NCBI GenBank assembly: GCA_019321725.1
Contig: CM033109.1
Coordinates: forward strand, 13,547,993-13,611,992
DNA from: Paulownia fortunei
Lineage: Eukaryota > Streptophyta > Magnoliopsida > Lamiales > Paulowniaceae
DNA: 64,000 nucleotides
Direction of reading: 5' to 3'
Shown: positions 10,207 to 21,485 of the stretch, piece after piece
How the letters are laid out: every line of letters begins with the position of its first letter
Position numbering within the stretch: position 1 is the stretch's first letter
Translations under genes and position numbers: made by a program
The notes under the pieces: model-generated
What the model was told of the DNA's origin: nothing
The model's database searches: none
What the model saw: the letters and a program-made list of their open reading frames with translations, nothing else

Positions 10207-12378
10207 TGTTGGGTTAGCTTGATCAGGGTATGCACAATGGAAAAATAAAATTTTTAAAACATTCATGCCATCACAATTATAGCATCATCCCAGATCTAAT
10301 GCGATTTTATCGATCTCGCAATTTTCAATAGCTTTAATTATAAATAAAAGGGTTATGATTTATACCTTTTAATGCACTCCAGTTGTCGTAGGATTTGAAA
10401 TAATCATTTGCTAGTCCCTTTTTGAATTTTGGTTAACAAGATTCCAATCGTCTTCCCTCTAAATTAGTCCACACTTTGAGTAAGAACACGAAATCAGAAC
10501 TCTGATAGCAATTTTGATTCATTTTCTAACCTAGTTTTTGGAGTGTGTATAGAGTATTAATTTTTAATATCAACTCGTGATAAAAGAATTAAATACTTTT
10601 AAATAAAATATGGAATTCTTTTATTGGAAAAAAAGATGGAGAAGAGAAAATAATTTTTCTCTTTTATGTGTGTTGGTCAAAAATTTGAGAAGTTAAAACT
10701 CCTTGGAATTTTCGGCTATGTCCTTTTTATACTAGGGGTTGAAAATTCCAAGAGTCCCACTCTTAGTATTTTCGGCCTTCTCTTTTATTGGTTGGATGAT
10801 TTTTGGTTGATTACAAGTTCTCCCAAAAATCTCTAACTCTATCTCTTATATTTTTCAAAGATATGTGGAGATATTTTATCTAATCTAACTAGATATTTCT
10901 AATAATATCAAATTATTAGGAGTCCATCTTCTTCCAACAACTCTTATGGACCTCTCCAAATGGGCTTCTTTAAATTGGACTTGGACTTTAATTAAATCCC
11001 ATTAATTAATTTAATTAATTATTTAAACTTAAATTTAATTAATTAATTCCATCTAACCCACCTAATCAAATTAGGCTCAATTAAATAATTCAATTATTTA
11101 ATTGAGTAAATTAAATTAATTTATGGTCCACATAATTAATTGATCCAATCAAATAATTGTACCACTCCAATTGGACTTCCTAATCTTATTAGGTCCAATA
11201 AAATAATCTAATTATTTAATTGAATAATTAATTCAACTCCTTGAATTAATTTAAGCATGTTAATTAATTGGGTCCAAATCCGTAGATCAATTCCTAAGTT
11301 AGAAATGTATCATCCCAAATTTTGTGTGACCTTTAGGTTTATAACTAAGCTAGCAGTGAACTTGCAATATTTGCAACTTATGAATAACAATTTTTTCTTA
11401 ATTAATCTGATTAATTAATACGCTTGGAATTAACTTATTAATTCCAATAACCTCACAAGTCATATGAAACACCTAATAAGTATATCATGACTACCTAGTC
11501 TTAGGTGAATTAGTGAGTAAACCTATTTCAATTATGAGTATCATACACGTAAGGTCCTTCTGTCATCTAATCTCCCGATTGAAATTAGGATATAGATTAT
11601 AAGTCAAAACCCTAATTGACTCAATAACTATGATTCCATTTCAAGTTGTAATAACTCCGGATGAATCGTTAGAAAACCCTATCTAACATTCATCCTGCCT
11701 TCTTGGCCAATGGCTTATGAGTCATGAATTATAAAAACATAGGAGATTCACTTGTTCTACCAGATAAGTGACAGATCTTTTGTTAGCTACTCATTAACCT
11801 CCATACATGTCAATGCAATATCTAACATACCCCTTTCATAATTGTCAGGCAATCAAAATATATATTAAAATAGAACATGACGTGTACAAAGCTACCATGG
11901 TGCCTCAAGTCCATGGAGTAATCGTGTACTATCGCAATAGAAAAATTCTTATTTCGACAGATAATGTCTCCAACTAAGAATTTTTAGCGGTCCCTTTTAG
12001 TGCACTTGTTCTCTAATAAGTACTTGCATACATGTACTAGCATCACTATGCTAATGTCTATGGAGTGAGACATCCTCCTCATGTAAGTATGCATCGTATA
12101 CGCAAGTCTATTAGGCTATTTGATATCCCATCTTAAAAAGCTCGACTCAAAACTAATTTAAGACCAAAACCTTAGAGACATGTTCCATGATCGCCATTAA
12201 GTGTGCAACCATACCCCATAGCTAAATTTAGTTTATAGACTTTATGTAAATAATCAAAATAATTAAAGATTAAGAAAGATACCTATTTTATTAATATGAT
12301 TTAAAAAAGATCATTTTACAAAATACAAGAGTATAAAAGATGGCCAATCTAATTGGCGCACCGGACACTACTCTAACA
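10207..12378 (-). mobile_element. Solo LTR of the C-family copia, inserted in LTR B
   Basis: A 2172-bp segment starting TGTTGGGTTAG and ending CTCTAACA, i.e. TGTTAGAG...CCAACA on the minus strand. It is collinear with the LTR of C2 (40721..46498): once the two insertions in C2 are subtracted, that LTR is about 2157 bp, nearly the same length. The flanking 5-mers are ACCCA (10202..10206) and ATCCG (12379..12383), consistent with an original ACCCG duplication altered by two CpG transitions. No internal region is present. It contains A/T-rich 'taattaatt' tracts at about 11000..11290. Confidence 0.75.
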
Positions 12379-12383
12379 ATCCG

Positions 12384-13188
12384 CACATATGCGCACAAAT
12401 CACAAAGGGCGCATTGGAGGCGCACTTTGCACTTTGCACGTAAGTATCGTTGCGAGGAGCTGAGGAGCATTTAATTTTTTAAAAATAGAATTGGGTGTGG
12501 TAGAGTTGCTCGGCCATAGCTTAGTGACGTTAAAGAGTAGCTCAATGTGACACTGATGTGGCGAATATATCCAAGTGGCGCTTGCAAAGCATAATACCTT
12601 GTGGTTAAATGTCGAGTGGATATGATCGTACACGTGGGAGCTGATGAGGCATGAAGGAAGGGCCGCGATATGTCCTAGACGGGGTGGGGGTGAGTTAACA
12701 CATTCGTCCGGTTAGCAGATATGTATGGTTAGGTTGTAGACTTTAGTAGAGGGATGCAATCTTAACCACTACATCGTGGTTATATCTCAAGAGGTACGAT
12801 CCAACGGTCTAGATTGATTCGGATTAAAGGACATGACTTTTGTGATGGGACACATAAAGACCTATAAATGGACCTCCCCTCATTCATTTCAAACCACTCC
12901 AATTAATTCCAAGTCAATTGATTCCCTCTTCTCTCCTTTTACAGTTGCTTCTAAAATTATTTTAGAATTTAATTATTCTTTGAAGAAGAATACAATTGAA
13001 TTTTTTGTTCGTGTGACGAGATTAGTATTATGCTATACTAATTCTTATAACAAAGTATTGTATTTTAAGAGATGGATGTTCACAATCCTATAAGCACTAA
13101 TTTAGGGGACAGAGTTTGTCTTGAGAAAATTTGCTTTATGCATACTTTACTTCATTGTGGATATAGTTGAAATATCCTTTGGACAACA
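12384..13188 (+). mobile_element. 3' LTR of C1 (LTR B), right part
   Basis: Resumes the LTR interrupted at 10206. It aligns with 1056..1632 of LTR A: cgcacaa...aaagg, the aaaaatagaattgggtgtggtagag block (12480), the TATA box (12863..12870), and the tgctatactaat and aagtattgtat blocks near 13030. It carries about 230 bp (12494..12725) absent from LTR A. The right edge near 13188 is an estimate. Confidence 0.7.
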
Positions 13189-14100
13189 ACAACCCTTTTG
13201 AAATTTTCAATTATAATGATAGTAGAATAGGTTGTGAGGTTTCTTTTTGTTTTGAATATTTCCCAAGGTTTTCATTTACACAAGATGAAATAAGTCATCC
13301 AAATGCGTTTTCCATAAAAAAAAATCAATTCAACCATTTTTACATCTTACTACAGCAAACATATTTTTGTTTCACACGTTATTCGATGGAATCTTCAAAA
13401 AGTATAAAGGTCACAATTGGATGGGATGTCATTTCCAAAAAAAAAAAATGATTCTATGCAAAAAATAGAGATTTTTTTTTATATAGAAATAAAAATTTAT
13501 TTTGGTATGTGGTTGAATGTATTGTGCTATAAGAGTGTGACTGTAATTATGATTATTTATGTGATATTTTTTTTATAATGTATTTGGAAAATGTATTTAT
13601 ATGATTTGTTATCTTATGAAAAAATAAAATTTCGGAGAAGGAGAGTTAAGGTTGAAAAAATCTCCCTTTTTTTTTTAATTTCTATATATGGTGGTGGGAG
13701 AGGTGAAAAGTAATTTCTTTAAGACTTTTTAGAAGAATGCTAATCTAATGCAGTCCTGGAGAATTTTTTTTCTAAAATGCATTTTCACAAAGTAAAATTC
13801 ATATTGAAGATTTTTTTTTAAAATACGATTTTTCACAAAGTAAGACCGATCTAATCGCAATCAAATATTTCCTCAAAATAATCTTGAGATAGTGTAACAC
13901 TTTGGTTTGAGGCGGTTTGAGGCTAGTCGGAGTGTGGATGTTTGTTTTCTTTTTTTCTTTTTTTATGAATTTCTTATTTAAAACAAAGTTTATTATTCAT
14001 AAATATTTAAAAAATTTAAGGGTAAATTGAAATTATTGCTGCCATGCAATTTAAGTCATTTCCGATACCCATACACAACACACATTAAAAAGAGGAGAGA
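13189..14100. other. A/T-rich spacer upstream of the cyclophilin gene
   Basis: Low-complexity A/T-rich DNA with several poly-A/poly-T runs (for example 13437..13449 and 13800..13830). No domain or repeat family is recognised. Short open stretches here have no features of coding sequence. It separates the C1 block from the cyclophilin promoter and may hold more distant promoter elements that I cannot identify. Confidence 0.4.
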
Positions 14101-14119
14101 GAGAAAAATGCACCTCAAC

Positions 14120-14190
14120 AAGCGTATCTATTGGTCAGCAAACCCAAAACGCTTTATATTGCAACAAACAAACCCTTCTCTCAGCACAAC
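14120..14190 (+). promoter_or_regulatory. Likely core promoter of the cyclophilin gene
   Basis: Within the 110 bases before the start codon there is an inverted CCAAT box (ATTGG at about 14130) and a TATA-like CTTTATATTGC at about 14151..14161. Transcription would be expected about 30 bases further on, near the CT-rich 'cttctctcag' (14177..14186), leaving a 5' UTR of about 45 bases. A GA-rich run (gaggagagagagaaaaa) at 14091..14107 lies upstream and may be a GAGA-type element. The ATG at 14108 would then be upstream of the transcript. Inferred from position and motif only. Confidence 0.45.
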
Positions 14191-14228
14191 CAAAACAAAC
14201 AGAACCTTAAGAATCTTCAAAGACGAAA

Positions 14229-17200
14229 ATGGCGACAATTGGGAGACCCCTTCTCCTTTTCGGTGTGGTGCTCTTCATCACCTTAGCAGTCTCTCAGGTT
14301 CTTCTTCAACCAACTACTTTTTTTTCTTTATTGGTTTTTCATAATTCTTCCTTTGATACTTTGTGGTCATTTCCATTCCCCGTGTCCACGAAATTTGACA
14401 TTTTTTTTAGATGTGATTTTTAAATCCGGGTCGTAATTGGTTCGATTCAAATATTCGCAAAAACATCAATTTGGTTGCTGATTTGCTATATGATTTGAGA
14501 AAAGTGGAGAAGAATGTTATGTTAAGAAGTATGTGTCTTCTTCTTCCTGATCTGATAACTAGAGATCGTCACTTTTGTTTCTTTTATCTTTTCTGTTTTA
14601 ATAATAGCCTCTCTATTTCACCTGTGGTTTCTTAAATTTGTTGTCTTAAGGGACATTATTGTGAGTGATTCATGGCACTCTTTCTCCTGCAGGCAAAGAA
14701 ATCAAAGGAAGATTTAAAGGAAGTGACTCATAAGGTCTACTTTGATATTGAGATTGATGGAAAACCCGCTGGTATGCTTTAAGTCTCCAAGTGTGCCGAT
14801 TTGTTAACACAATGGAGTGAGTCCGTTGTGATTAAGATATGGTTTGCAATTTTGCTATTTCAATTCAATCTTGTTTCATCCTTTATTAGAACTCTTCTCA
14901 TAAGATTTTAGATTATCAATATGTGAATATGATGCATATTCAATTTTGTGGGCCTATGCATGTATGGCATTTGTGAGTACCAAACTTGGGGCGTTGTTGA
15001 AGCAAAAATATAAAATTAATGTTTCTTGTTCAAAGATGTGATATTCTTCCTCCTTACCTCCCTTGGTGAGACAACTGTGGGAAGATTTAGATCATTGGCA
15101 CATATTCTAAGATCAAAATTTAGTTTCCAATCTTATAAATTTAAAGCTTCCAAATATATGAGGATAGCAGACTCTGCACTTATATAATGAGAAACATTAA
15201 AACCGATATGGGAACATGTCTTTGGTGTTTTTAGTGAAGTTCTTTACTTCAAATGATCTTCTTTCTCTAAGTTGTATGAACAATCTTTATCCTATTTTGA
15301 AACAAAGTTAAAGTTTGTGATTGTGGGACTAATTATACAAGTGCCTTTATGTATTTACGAGGTGTTGATTTTATTTTTATGGGGCCTTTATGAAAGTTTT
15401 TCTAGTAAAAGCTGATGGAAAATATGTGTAATCACTTACTACGTATCATCATTCATTCAAGCATATAAATCAAGTGGACTGGGCAGTCTTTCTCACACCG
15501 GACCAAACTTGTCTGCTAGCCCTCAATAGAATTGTGAACATGCCAAGCTCCATGTTTCGAATTAATAAATTACGAACACGCCTTTACTCGTGGTGGTGGA
15601 TAACTACTAGAGTTACTTAAGCGTTTACACACCTCAAATTCTTGAAGTTTTATGGTGATGCTCCAAGGAAGAATGTAGAGAGAAAATCATATAAAGAGAA
15701 ATATGGAGAGGGTGTTACATTCCAATATGATTGGAATTTGATATCTATAGGAATATATTTCTTCCTACACAAAGAAGGATTTCAGTCCAATTAGGAAACT
15801 TAATCCCACTTAAATTGTTGAATTAAAATCCGTATCAAGTATGAATGCCAAGTGGGTTAACGGTTGTAAACCCAACCCAATTTCCAAGAAAAGCAATTGA
15901 AGCATGAGAACTTGTGAAATAACTATTGAATGTTTGTTGCCATGCAATTAAAGACTTGAGGACCTTAGTATACTTCTGAAAATTAATGATCATGAGAGAA
16001 CTTTTCTGAGTTCTATTTTTCAACGGTTTTGTACCCCCAAATAACAAATACTTGGAATTATTGGTGAAAGTAGTTTTTTAGCCTAAGTTTCAGAACAACT
16101 TGTTTGGGCACATGTTGCAATGTGCCTGATTTCATGTGCTTATAACTCTTGCACTTGGCATTTCATGTGGTTTGTTAATTTTTGAAGCTTAGTTTGACAT
16201 TCCATGAGAAAGGCTATTAAGTGGAGAGAATCTGTTTTTTACACAATGCTAAAACCATTCTCTCACTTTTCTATTGAGAAATCAAATGTGTATTTTTATC
16301 CGACAAATTGGGAGAGAATCAATAGATTCCTTTTCGGGTGCGATTCATCATTCCCGAACGCAGCATACAACTCTCCGTTGTATTGCGCTCTCCAAGTGCA
16401 TTGCATAAGGCAATATAGAAAGTAAAGAGGATACTCTAGAATCCATAGGCCTACGGTGATTATGTAAAATTAGTTTACATGCAGTTGATGATTGATGGAG
16501 AAAAGATCAAGATGAAAGAACCTGTGCTGAATAAACTGCGTGGTCAAGTAGGTATAGAAATATGATTGTGAGAGTGATGATAGAACGGAAAATACATGTA
16601 TGTACAACTGAAGTTATTGCCACTTAGGATTATTAGGTTTTTTGTCTAAAAAATATTTTTACTTAGGCAATTTTTGAGAAAGTACCAATTTCAGTTCATA
16701 ACAATGCAAATTTTAAGAGGATACCTTCTAAATTAATCATAGATATTTGATATTTATGAATGCAAGGCATAACATTTTTTTTGTTTTGCTTTATCTTAAT
16801 TAGTGAAATGCATCCTTTGTTTTCAGGGCGCATTACTATGGGTCTGTTTGGAACAACTGTTCCTAAGACAGCAGGTATACTGGCATTATTGGATAAGTGG
16901 TCGCTGAGTTCCTTGGTGTTGCTTACTGATTTTCTTTCACTTCTTTTCTCTTGCAGAAAATTTTAGAGCCTTGTGCACAGGTATAATGATGTCATCTTTT
17001 TGTGTTTCTTATTCTACCACCACTCTGGTCTCTTCGAGTGGATGCTTTTACATGCCCTGTTGAGCTTTTGAAGTTAGATTATTTGATAAGTTTGATATAC
17101 TACGCTGTCTTATGGCTGTCAAATCATTTTTCAAAACCTTAAATCATGTTAATGTTAATACTTGAACAAATTTGACAAATATTTTACTAACGGATCTCAA

Positions 17201-18074
17201 CTGCTGTGGGAGCAACTATTTTCTTACTAATAAGTAACATCTTTCTTATTCTGTTTTTTCAGCGTACTTTAATACACTGGAGCTGCACTAATATTTCTGT
17301 ATATTCAGGTGAGAAAGGTATTGGCAGACAAGGGAAGCCTCTGCATTACAAGGGAAGCACATTCCACAGAATTATACCTAGCTTCATGATTCAAGGAGGT
17401 GACTTCACTCTAGGTGATGGAAGAGGCGGGGAATCGATTTATGGAGAAAAGTTTGCTGATGAAAATTTCAAGATCAAACATACTGGGCCTGGTACTAATA
17501 CCACTTATGTAGAAAAAGAAACACAAAAAAAGGAGAAAAAAGAAAAGAATAAGAAATTAAAACATCTAGACTTAGCTGATTCAAGTCTGAGTTTTACTGC
17601 TTGGTTTAAATTATTGTGACCATTCTTTTGGTGACTTGTTATCAATTTTTGTGATTTTTCAGGGCTTTTGTCAATGGCAAATGCTGGGTCTGACACCAAT
17701 GGTTCCCAGTTTTTCATCACAACTGTGACAACAAGCTGGTAACTACTTGCTCTTTTTCTCCTGTGCTAAATAATCTATTTCGTCTCCAACATTAACATTG
17801 TTCTAACTTCATTTCTTATCCATCTGGGCTTAGTAACTGAGTGTCCTGTGTTTTTATGCTGAACTTTAGCCATTTTGTGATCGTTTATCTGCTATTCTGT
17901 GGCAAAAATTCTCACGAAATTTCTTGTGTGTCTAGGTTGGATGGCCGTCATGTTGTATTTGGAAAGGTGCTGTCTGGAATGGATGTGGTGTATAAGATTG
18001 AAGCTGAAGGTAGGCAGGGTGGAACACCAAAAAGCAGAGTTGTGGTTGCAGACAGCGGTGAACTTCCCTTGTAA
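14229..18074 (+). CDS. CYP20-1: Cyclophilin-type peptidyl-prolyl cis-trans isomerase, secretory (CYP20-1/ROC7-like), 7 exons
   Basis: Exons: 14229..14297, 14693..14771, 16827..16874, 16957..16980, 17309..17491, 17663..17738, 17936..18074; 618 nt, 205 residues. All introns begin GT and end AG, and phases join without a break. Residues 1..23 form a hydrophobic signal peptide ending SQ, followed by a basic start ([11 protein letters not shown]) and one cyclophilin domain (about 36..200). By alignment to human CypA, the catalytic residues are R94, F99, Q102, F152, W160, L161 and H165, all present. The divergent-loop insertion [14 protein letters not shown] marks it as a plant cyclophilin. Family knowledge: such enzymes catalyse prolyl cis-trans isomerisation and assist folding in the ER/secretory pathway. 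The ending SGELPL matches the CYP20-1/CYP19-4 group; which of the two paralogues it is remains inference. No premature stop is seen. The start is the first ATG after the likely promoter and gives the signal peptide. Confidence 0.93.
14772..16826 (+). other. Intron 2 of the cyclophilin gene (2.05 kb)
   Basis: Much longer than the other introns (82 to 395 bp). It starts GTATGC and ends TTTTCAG. I see no transposon coding sequence, clear terminal repeats or alternative exon in it. A stretch at about 15480..15640 is richer in G/C and slightly repeat-like. It may hold an old insertion, but nothing can be named. Confidence 0.6.
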
Positions 18075-19314
18075 TTGGCTCTTATACTTACTTGCACGAC
18101 CTTTCCCCTTTTCTTTTTATTTCTTATTTCTTTTTTCCTGCTTATGTCAACTAGAATATCTATTTACTAGATGTTATGCGCCTTAACTTAGAAAATGATC
18201 TTAAACTTTCATCTAGTTGCAATATTTTGTGAGCTTGAACATTGAAAGCTGGGCAGCAACCTTGTTGTGTATAACATTGACTAGGTTTTTTTCGTTATTT
18301 ATGTTTTCACATTGAGTCCTTGACAGTGAGTGAATCCTTTGTTGTTCTCTTAGCCTGTATATCACTTGGGTTTGGTAATTTGGCAAATCATAGTGATTAA
18401 AATACCTTTTGGAGTTCTGATTGAAGCAATGCTGAATAAGTATCCACCCGTCTGCCGAAATGGATGGTGCTCCATAAGTACAATCACTGAAGCATACTCT
18501 GTCTGTCTCTCTCTCGTACACGCATGAACATGCTTTGTTATCATGGCATGATGACTTTTTTTTTATACTTAAATTAGGTACCTACATAGTCATCACCTAC
18601 TCCATATTCCACTTGTATAATTCTATTTGCACGCAAATTAGTTTCTGGGAAGCTGAGGGTCAGCCCCTTGCTTGCATTGTCTCATCACCACTAGGAAAGG
18701 GGATAATGGACCAGGAGAAAGGATAAAAGAAAGATATATATCAAGTTCAAAAAAATCATCGCAATCCTATCAAGTGTTTTGATGTGGTCATAATCTTAGT
18801 TATATAGACACATGGTGAGTTACACGCAATATAATTTACCCCAAATTGAAAACATTTATTCAAATATGTGAGAATTTTTTCTCAATTATATTATAGAAAC
18901 GCATCCACATAGGATCCACAAATCTCAAAAATCATTTTCAAAGCTATCATTTTTATTTGGAAATGAAAAAAACCAATTCTTAAATTAAACCGAAGATAGC
19001 CTAAGCTTCTCAAAGCAACCGGGTTCTATTATTGTAATGTAACTTTTGAATTGATTCTACAACAATTAATTAAATGCAATTGAGTGATTCTAAACATGGA
19101 GGAATCCTTTTCTTCTCTGTATCTCAGCATCGTATATTTCAATGTCATGAGACTTCCAATTGGCACTTGCATTCTCTAACTTGTGTTTTCTTTTTCACAT
19201 AGCAATTCATAAATAAAATGATAAGGGCAACTGCTAAATGATGTTATGTTTTCCACAATTTTTGTTCGTTTAAATGTAGTAGGAATATGCACAAGACACA
19301 TAAAGTAGATGACT
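18075..19314. other. 3' flank of the cyclophilin gene
   Basis: Holds the 3' UTR, whose end I cannot place with confidence: no strong AATAAA occurs in the first 200 bases. The remainder is A/T-rich non-coding DNA. No repeat, transposon domain or second gene is recognised. Confidence 0.45.
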
Positions 19315-19897
19315 GTTGCGTTACTTAGCAATAACATGCTACTCCAGAAATTTCAATTATTATTATCACCTTAATTTCATATAACAGTAATTTCATATAA
19401 TAGCAAAACACATTAATTTCTGGAAATCTACAAACTTAACAATAATTTTGACTAATGTCAATTATTATTATCAATTATTGTCATGTACTATATACTATTT
19501 AAAATAGAAAATATTTTCATAATTTATAAGATTTTAATAAGAATTCTATAAAATTCAACTGTAAGTTGTTTTTCATTGTCAAAAAATCCGAAAAATTTGG
19601 TGAAGTTGCGTTACTTAGCAATAACATGCTACTCCAGAAATTTCAATTATTATTATCACCTTAATTTCATATAACAGTAATTTCATATAATAGCAAAATA
19701 CATTAATTTCTGGAAATCTACATACTTAACAATAATTTTGACTAATTTCAATTATTATTATCAATTTATTGTCATGTACTATATACCATTTAAAATAGAA
19801 AATATTTTCATAATTTATAAGATTTTAATAAGAATTCTATAAAATTCAACTCTAAGTTGTTTTTCATTGTCAAAAAAATCAAAGAATTCGGTGAAGT
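19315..19897. repeat. Two-copy tandem repeat, 290-bp unit
   Basis: Copy 1 (19315..19604) and copy 2 (19605..~19897) both start GTTGCGTTACTTAGCAATAA and end near 'ttcggtgaag' / 'tttggtgaag'. The copies differ at only a handful of bases and single-base indels (for example c/t near 19699, aatgtc/aatttc, attattg/atttattg), so the duplication is recent compared with the surrounding elements. Within each unit CCAGAAATT and AATTTCTGG about 70 bases apart can pair. No coding capacity. Confidence 0.88.
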
Positions 19898-20559
19898 TTT
19901 AATATTTGGATGGAACTTTAAAGCAATTATTATACTTGTCTGGGGTTCAATTATAGTGATGGTCTTGGAATAGGGTAGTCAAACAGTACATTTGAGCCTT
20001 TTTTCGAAGAGGAAGATAGCGGAGCAATTACTGATTTAGATTTTGACAGCAGACGGACGCTGGCTTAGATGTCCAGTTGAAGCTCTTGCATTTCATTGAT
20101 TTCATATTATTGGTGTGTATGGTTGCATTCATATTTGAAATAGAGGAATCTTTTAAGTAGGGATGGCCAAGTGACCCCAAGAAACATTCGACTTGAGATC
20201 TCTCTCGCATCCGACATAAAATTTGGAGGATCCAACCTGCCTGAACCTGTCAACCCACTAATTAAAATTTTGGCTTGTTTACTTACTTCAAAGTCATTGT
20301 TATCTCAATGGATTGAAGCTTATTCTTATATATTCGAGCAAAACAAATTTATCGTAGAAAGAAAGAAGGGGTTTTTTTCAATTGTTAATTTACTTTTAGT
20401 ATACAAGGTTGAGTTCTGGCATGAAAAATGGATCAAAAGCGTCACATTGATAATGGTTCATGTGAAGAGAACAATGCAAGAAAAAATCATGGGTTAAATT
20501 CTAGTAGAAAACAAGAGGAATATTTAGACTAGTAGTAAATATATTTCATATTTAAAAAA
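19898..20559. other. Unassigned spacer left of T2
   Basis: No domain is recognised in either strand. A 108-codon open stretch at 20171..20497 has no family features and I do not call it a gene. The right end is where readable gypsy integrase begins. Confidence 0.4.
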
Positions 20560-21447
20560 TACATTATGGTGTGCCATTGTCTATTGTTTCTGATAGAGAT
20601 TCAAGATTTTTGTCTACTTTTTGGAGGAGTTTGCACAAAGCTTTGGGAACACAATTATCATTTAGTACAGCATATCATCCTCAAACGGATGGGCAATCTG
20701 AACGAACAATACAGACGTTGGAGGATATGCTCAGAGCCTGTGTATTAGACTTCCAAGGTCAGTGGAGTAAATTCCTACCTTTGGTGGAGTTTTCGTACAA
20801 CAACAGCTATCAGACTAGCATTGGAATGGCTCCCTATGAAGCATTGTATGGCAGAAAATGTAGGTCTCCGATACATTGGGATGAAGTTGGTGAGAAGAAA
20901 CTTTTGGGCCCAGATATGATTCGAGAGATGACAGAAGCCGTGTTACAGATTCGACAAAGAATGCAAACTGCCCAAAATCGACAGAAAAGTTATGCAGATC
21001 GACGAAGAAGGGCATTGGAGTTTGCGATAGGAGATCAGGTGTTTTTGAAAGTAGCACCAATGAAGGGCATCATGCGGTTTGGGAAGAAAGGAAAATTGAG
21101 TCCCAGATATATTGGCCCATTCTCGGTGATTGAAAGAATTGGTGATGTTTCTTACAGACTAGATCTGCCAACATCTATGTCCCAAATACACAATGTATTT
21201 CATGTGTCTATGCTGAGGAAATATATTACTAATCCTTCTCACATTCTGAAGAATGAACTAGTGGAATTAAAGGTAGATTTGAGCTACGAAGAAAAGCCTG
21301 TACAGATTTTATTACGAGAAGTGAAGTAGCTAAGAAATAAACAGATTCCATTGGTTAAAGTGTTATGGAGAAACCAATTAGTAGAAGAGGCCACTTGGGA
21401 AAGGGAGGATGAAATGAGAACTAAGTATCCTGAACTTTTCGGTAAGT
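20560..21447 (+). pseudogene. Tekay-like chromovirus integrase C-terminal part with chromodomain
   Basis: Open from about 20571 to a TAG at 21327, 252 codons. In order: [17 protein letters not shown] with a catalytic Asp; [20 protein letters not shown] with the catalytic Glu of the D,D(35)E triad; [18 protein letters not shown]; a GPY/F-type region ([15 protein letters not shown]); and [13 protein letters not shown]. After the stop the same frame continues through a chromodomain-like tail (VLWRNQLVEEATWERED) to about 21447. Integrase joins element cDNA to chromosomal DNA in the nucleus. The element is truncated on its 5' side near 20560 (no gag, protease, RT or 5' LTR). Its own polypurine tract and LTR follow directly. 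Confidence 0.9.
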
Positions 21448-21470
21448 GAAATTTCGGGGACGAAATTTTT

Positions 21471-21485
21471 ATAAGGAGGGGAGGA
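21471..21485 (+). other. Polypurine tract of T2
   Basis: ATAAGGAGGGGAGGA directly precedes the LTR start TGTGATACC, as expected of the plus-strand primer site between the pol end and the 3' LTR. Confidence 0.8.

Noticed and set aside
14772..16826. Transposon insertion in the long cyclophilin intron
   Set aside because: Looked for LTR ends, TIRs and transposase blocks on both strands and found none that could be supported.
19315..19897. Two-copy repeat considered as a CRISPR-like array or MITE pair
   Set aside because: Only two 290-bp units with no spacers, no terminal inverted repeats at the unit ends and no target duplication. It is a plain tandem duplication in a plant genome.
20171..20497. 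108-codon plus-strand open frame left of T2
   Set aside because: No recognisable domain, not in frame with the integrase, and no sign of a gene structure around it.
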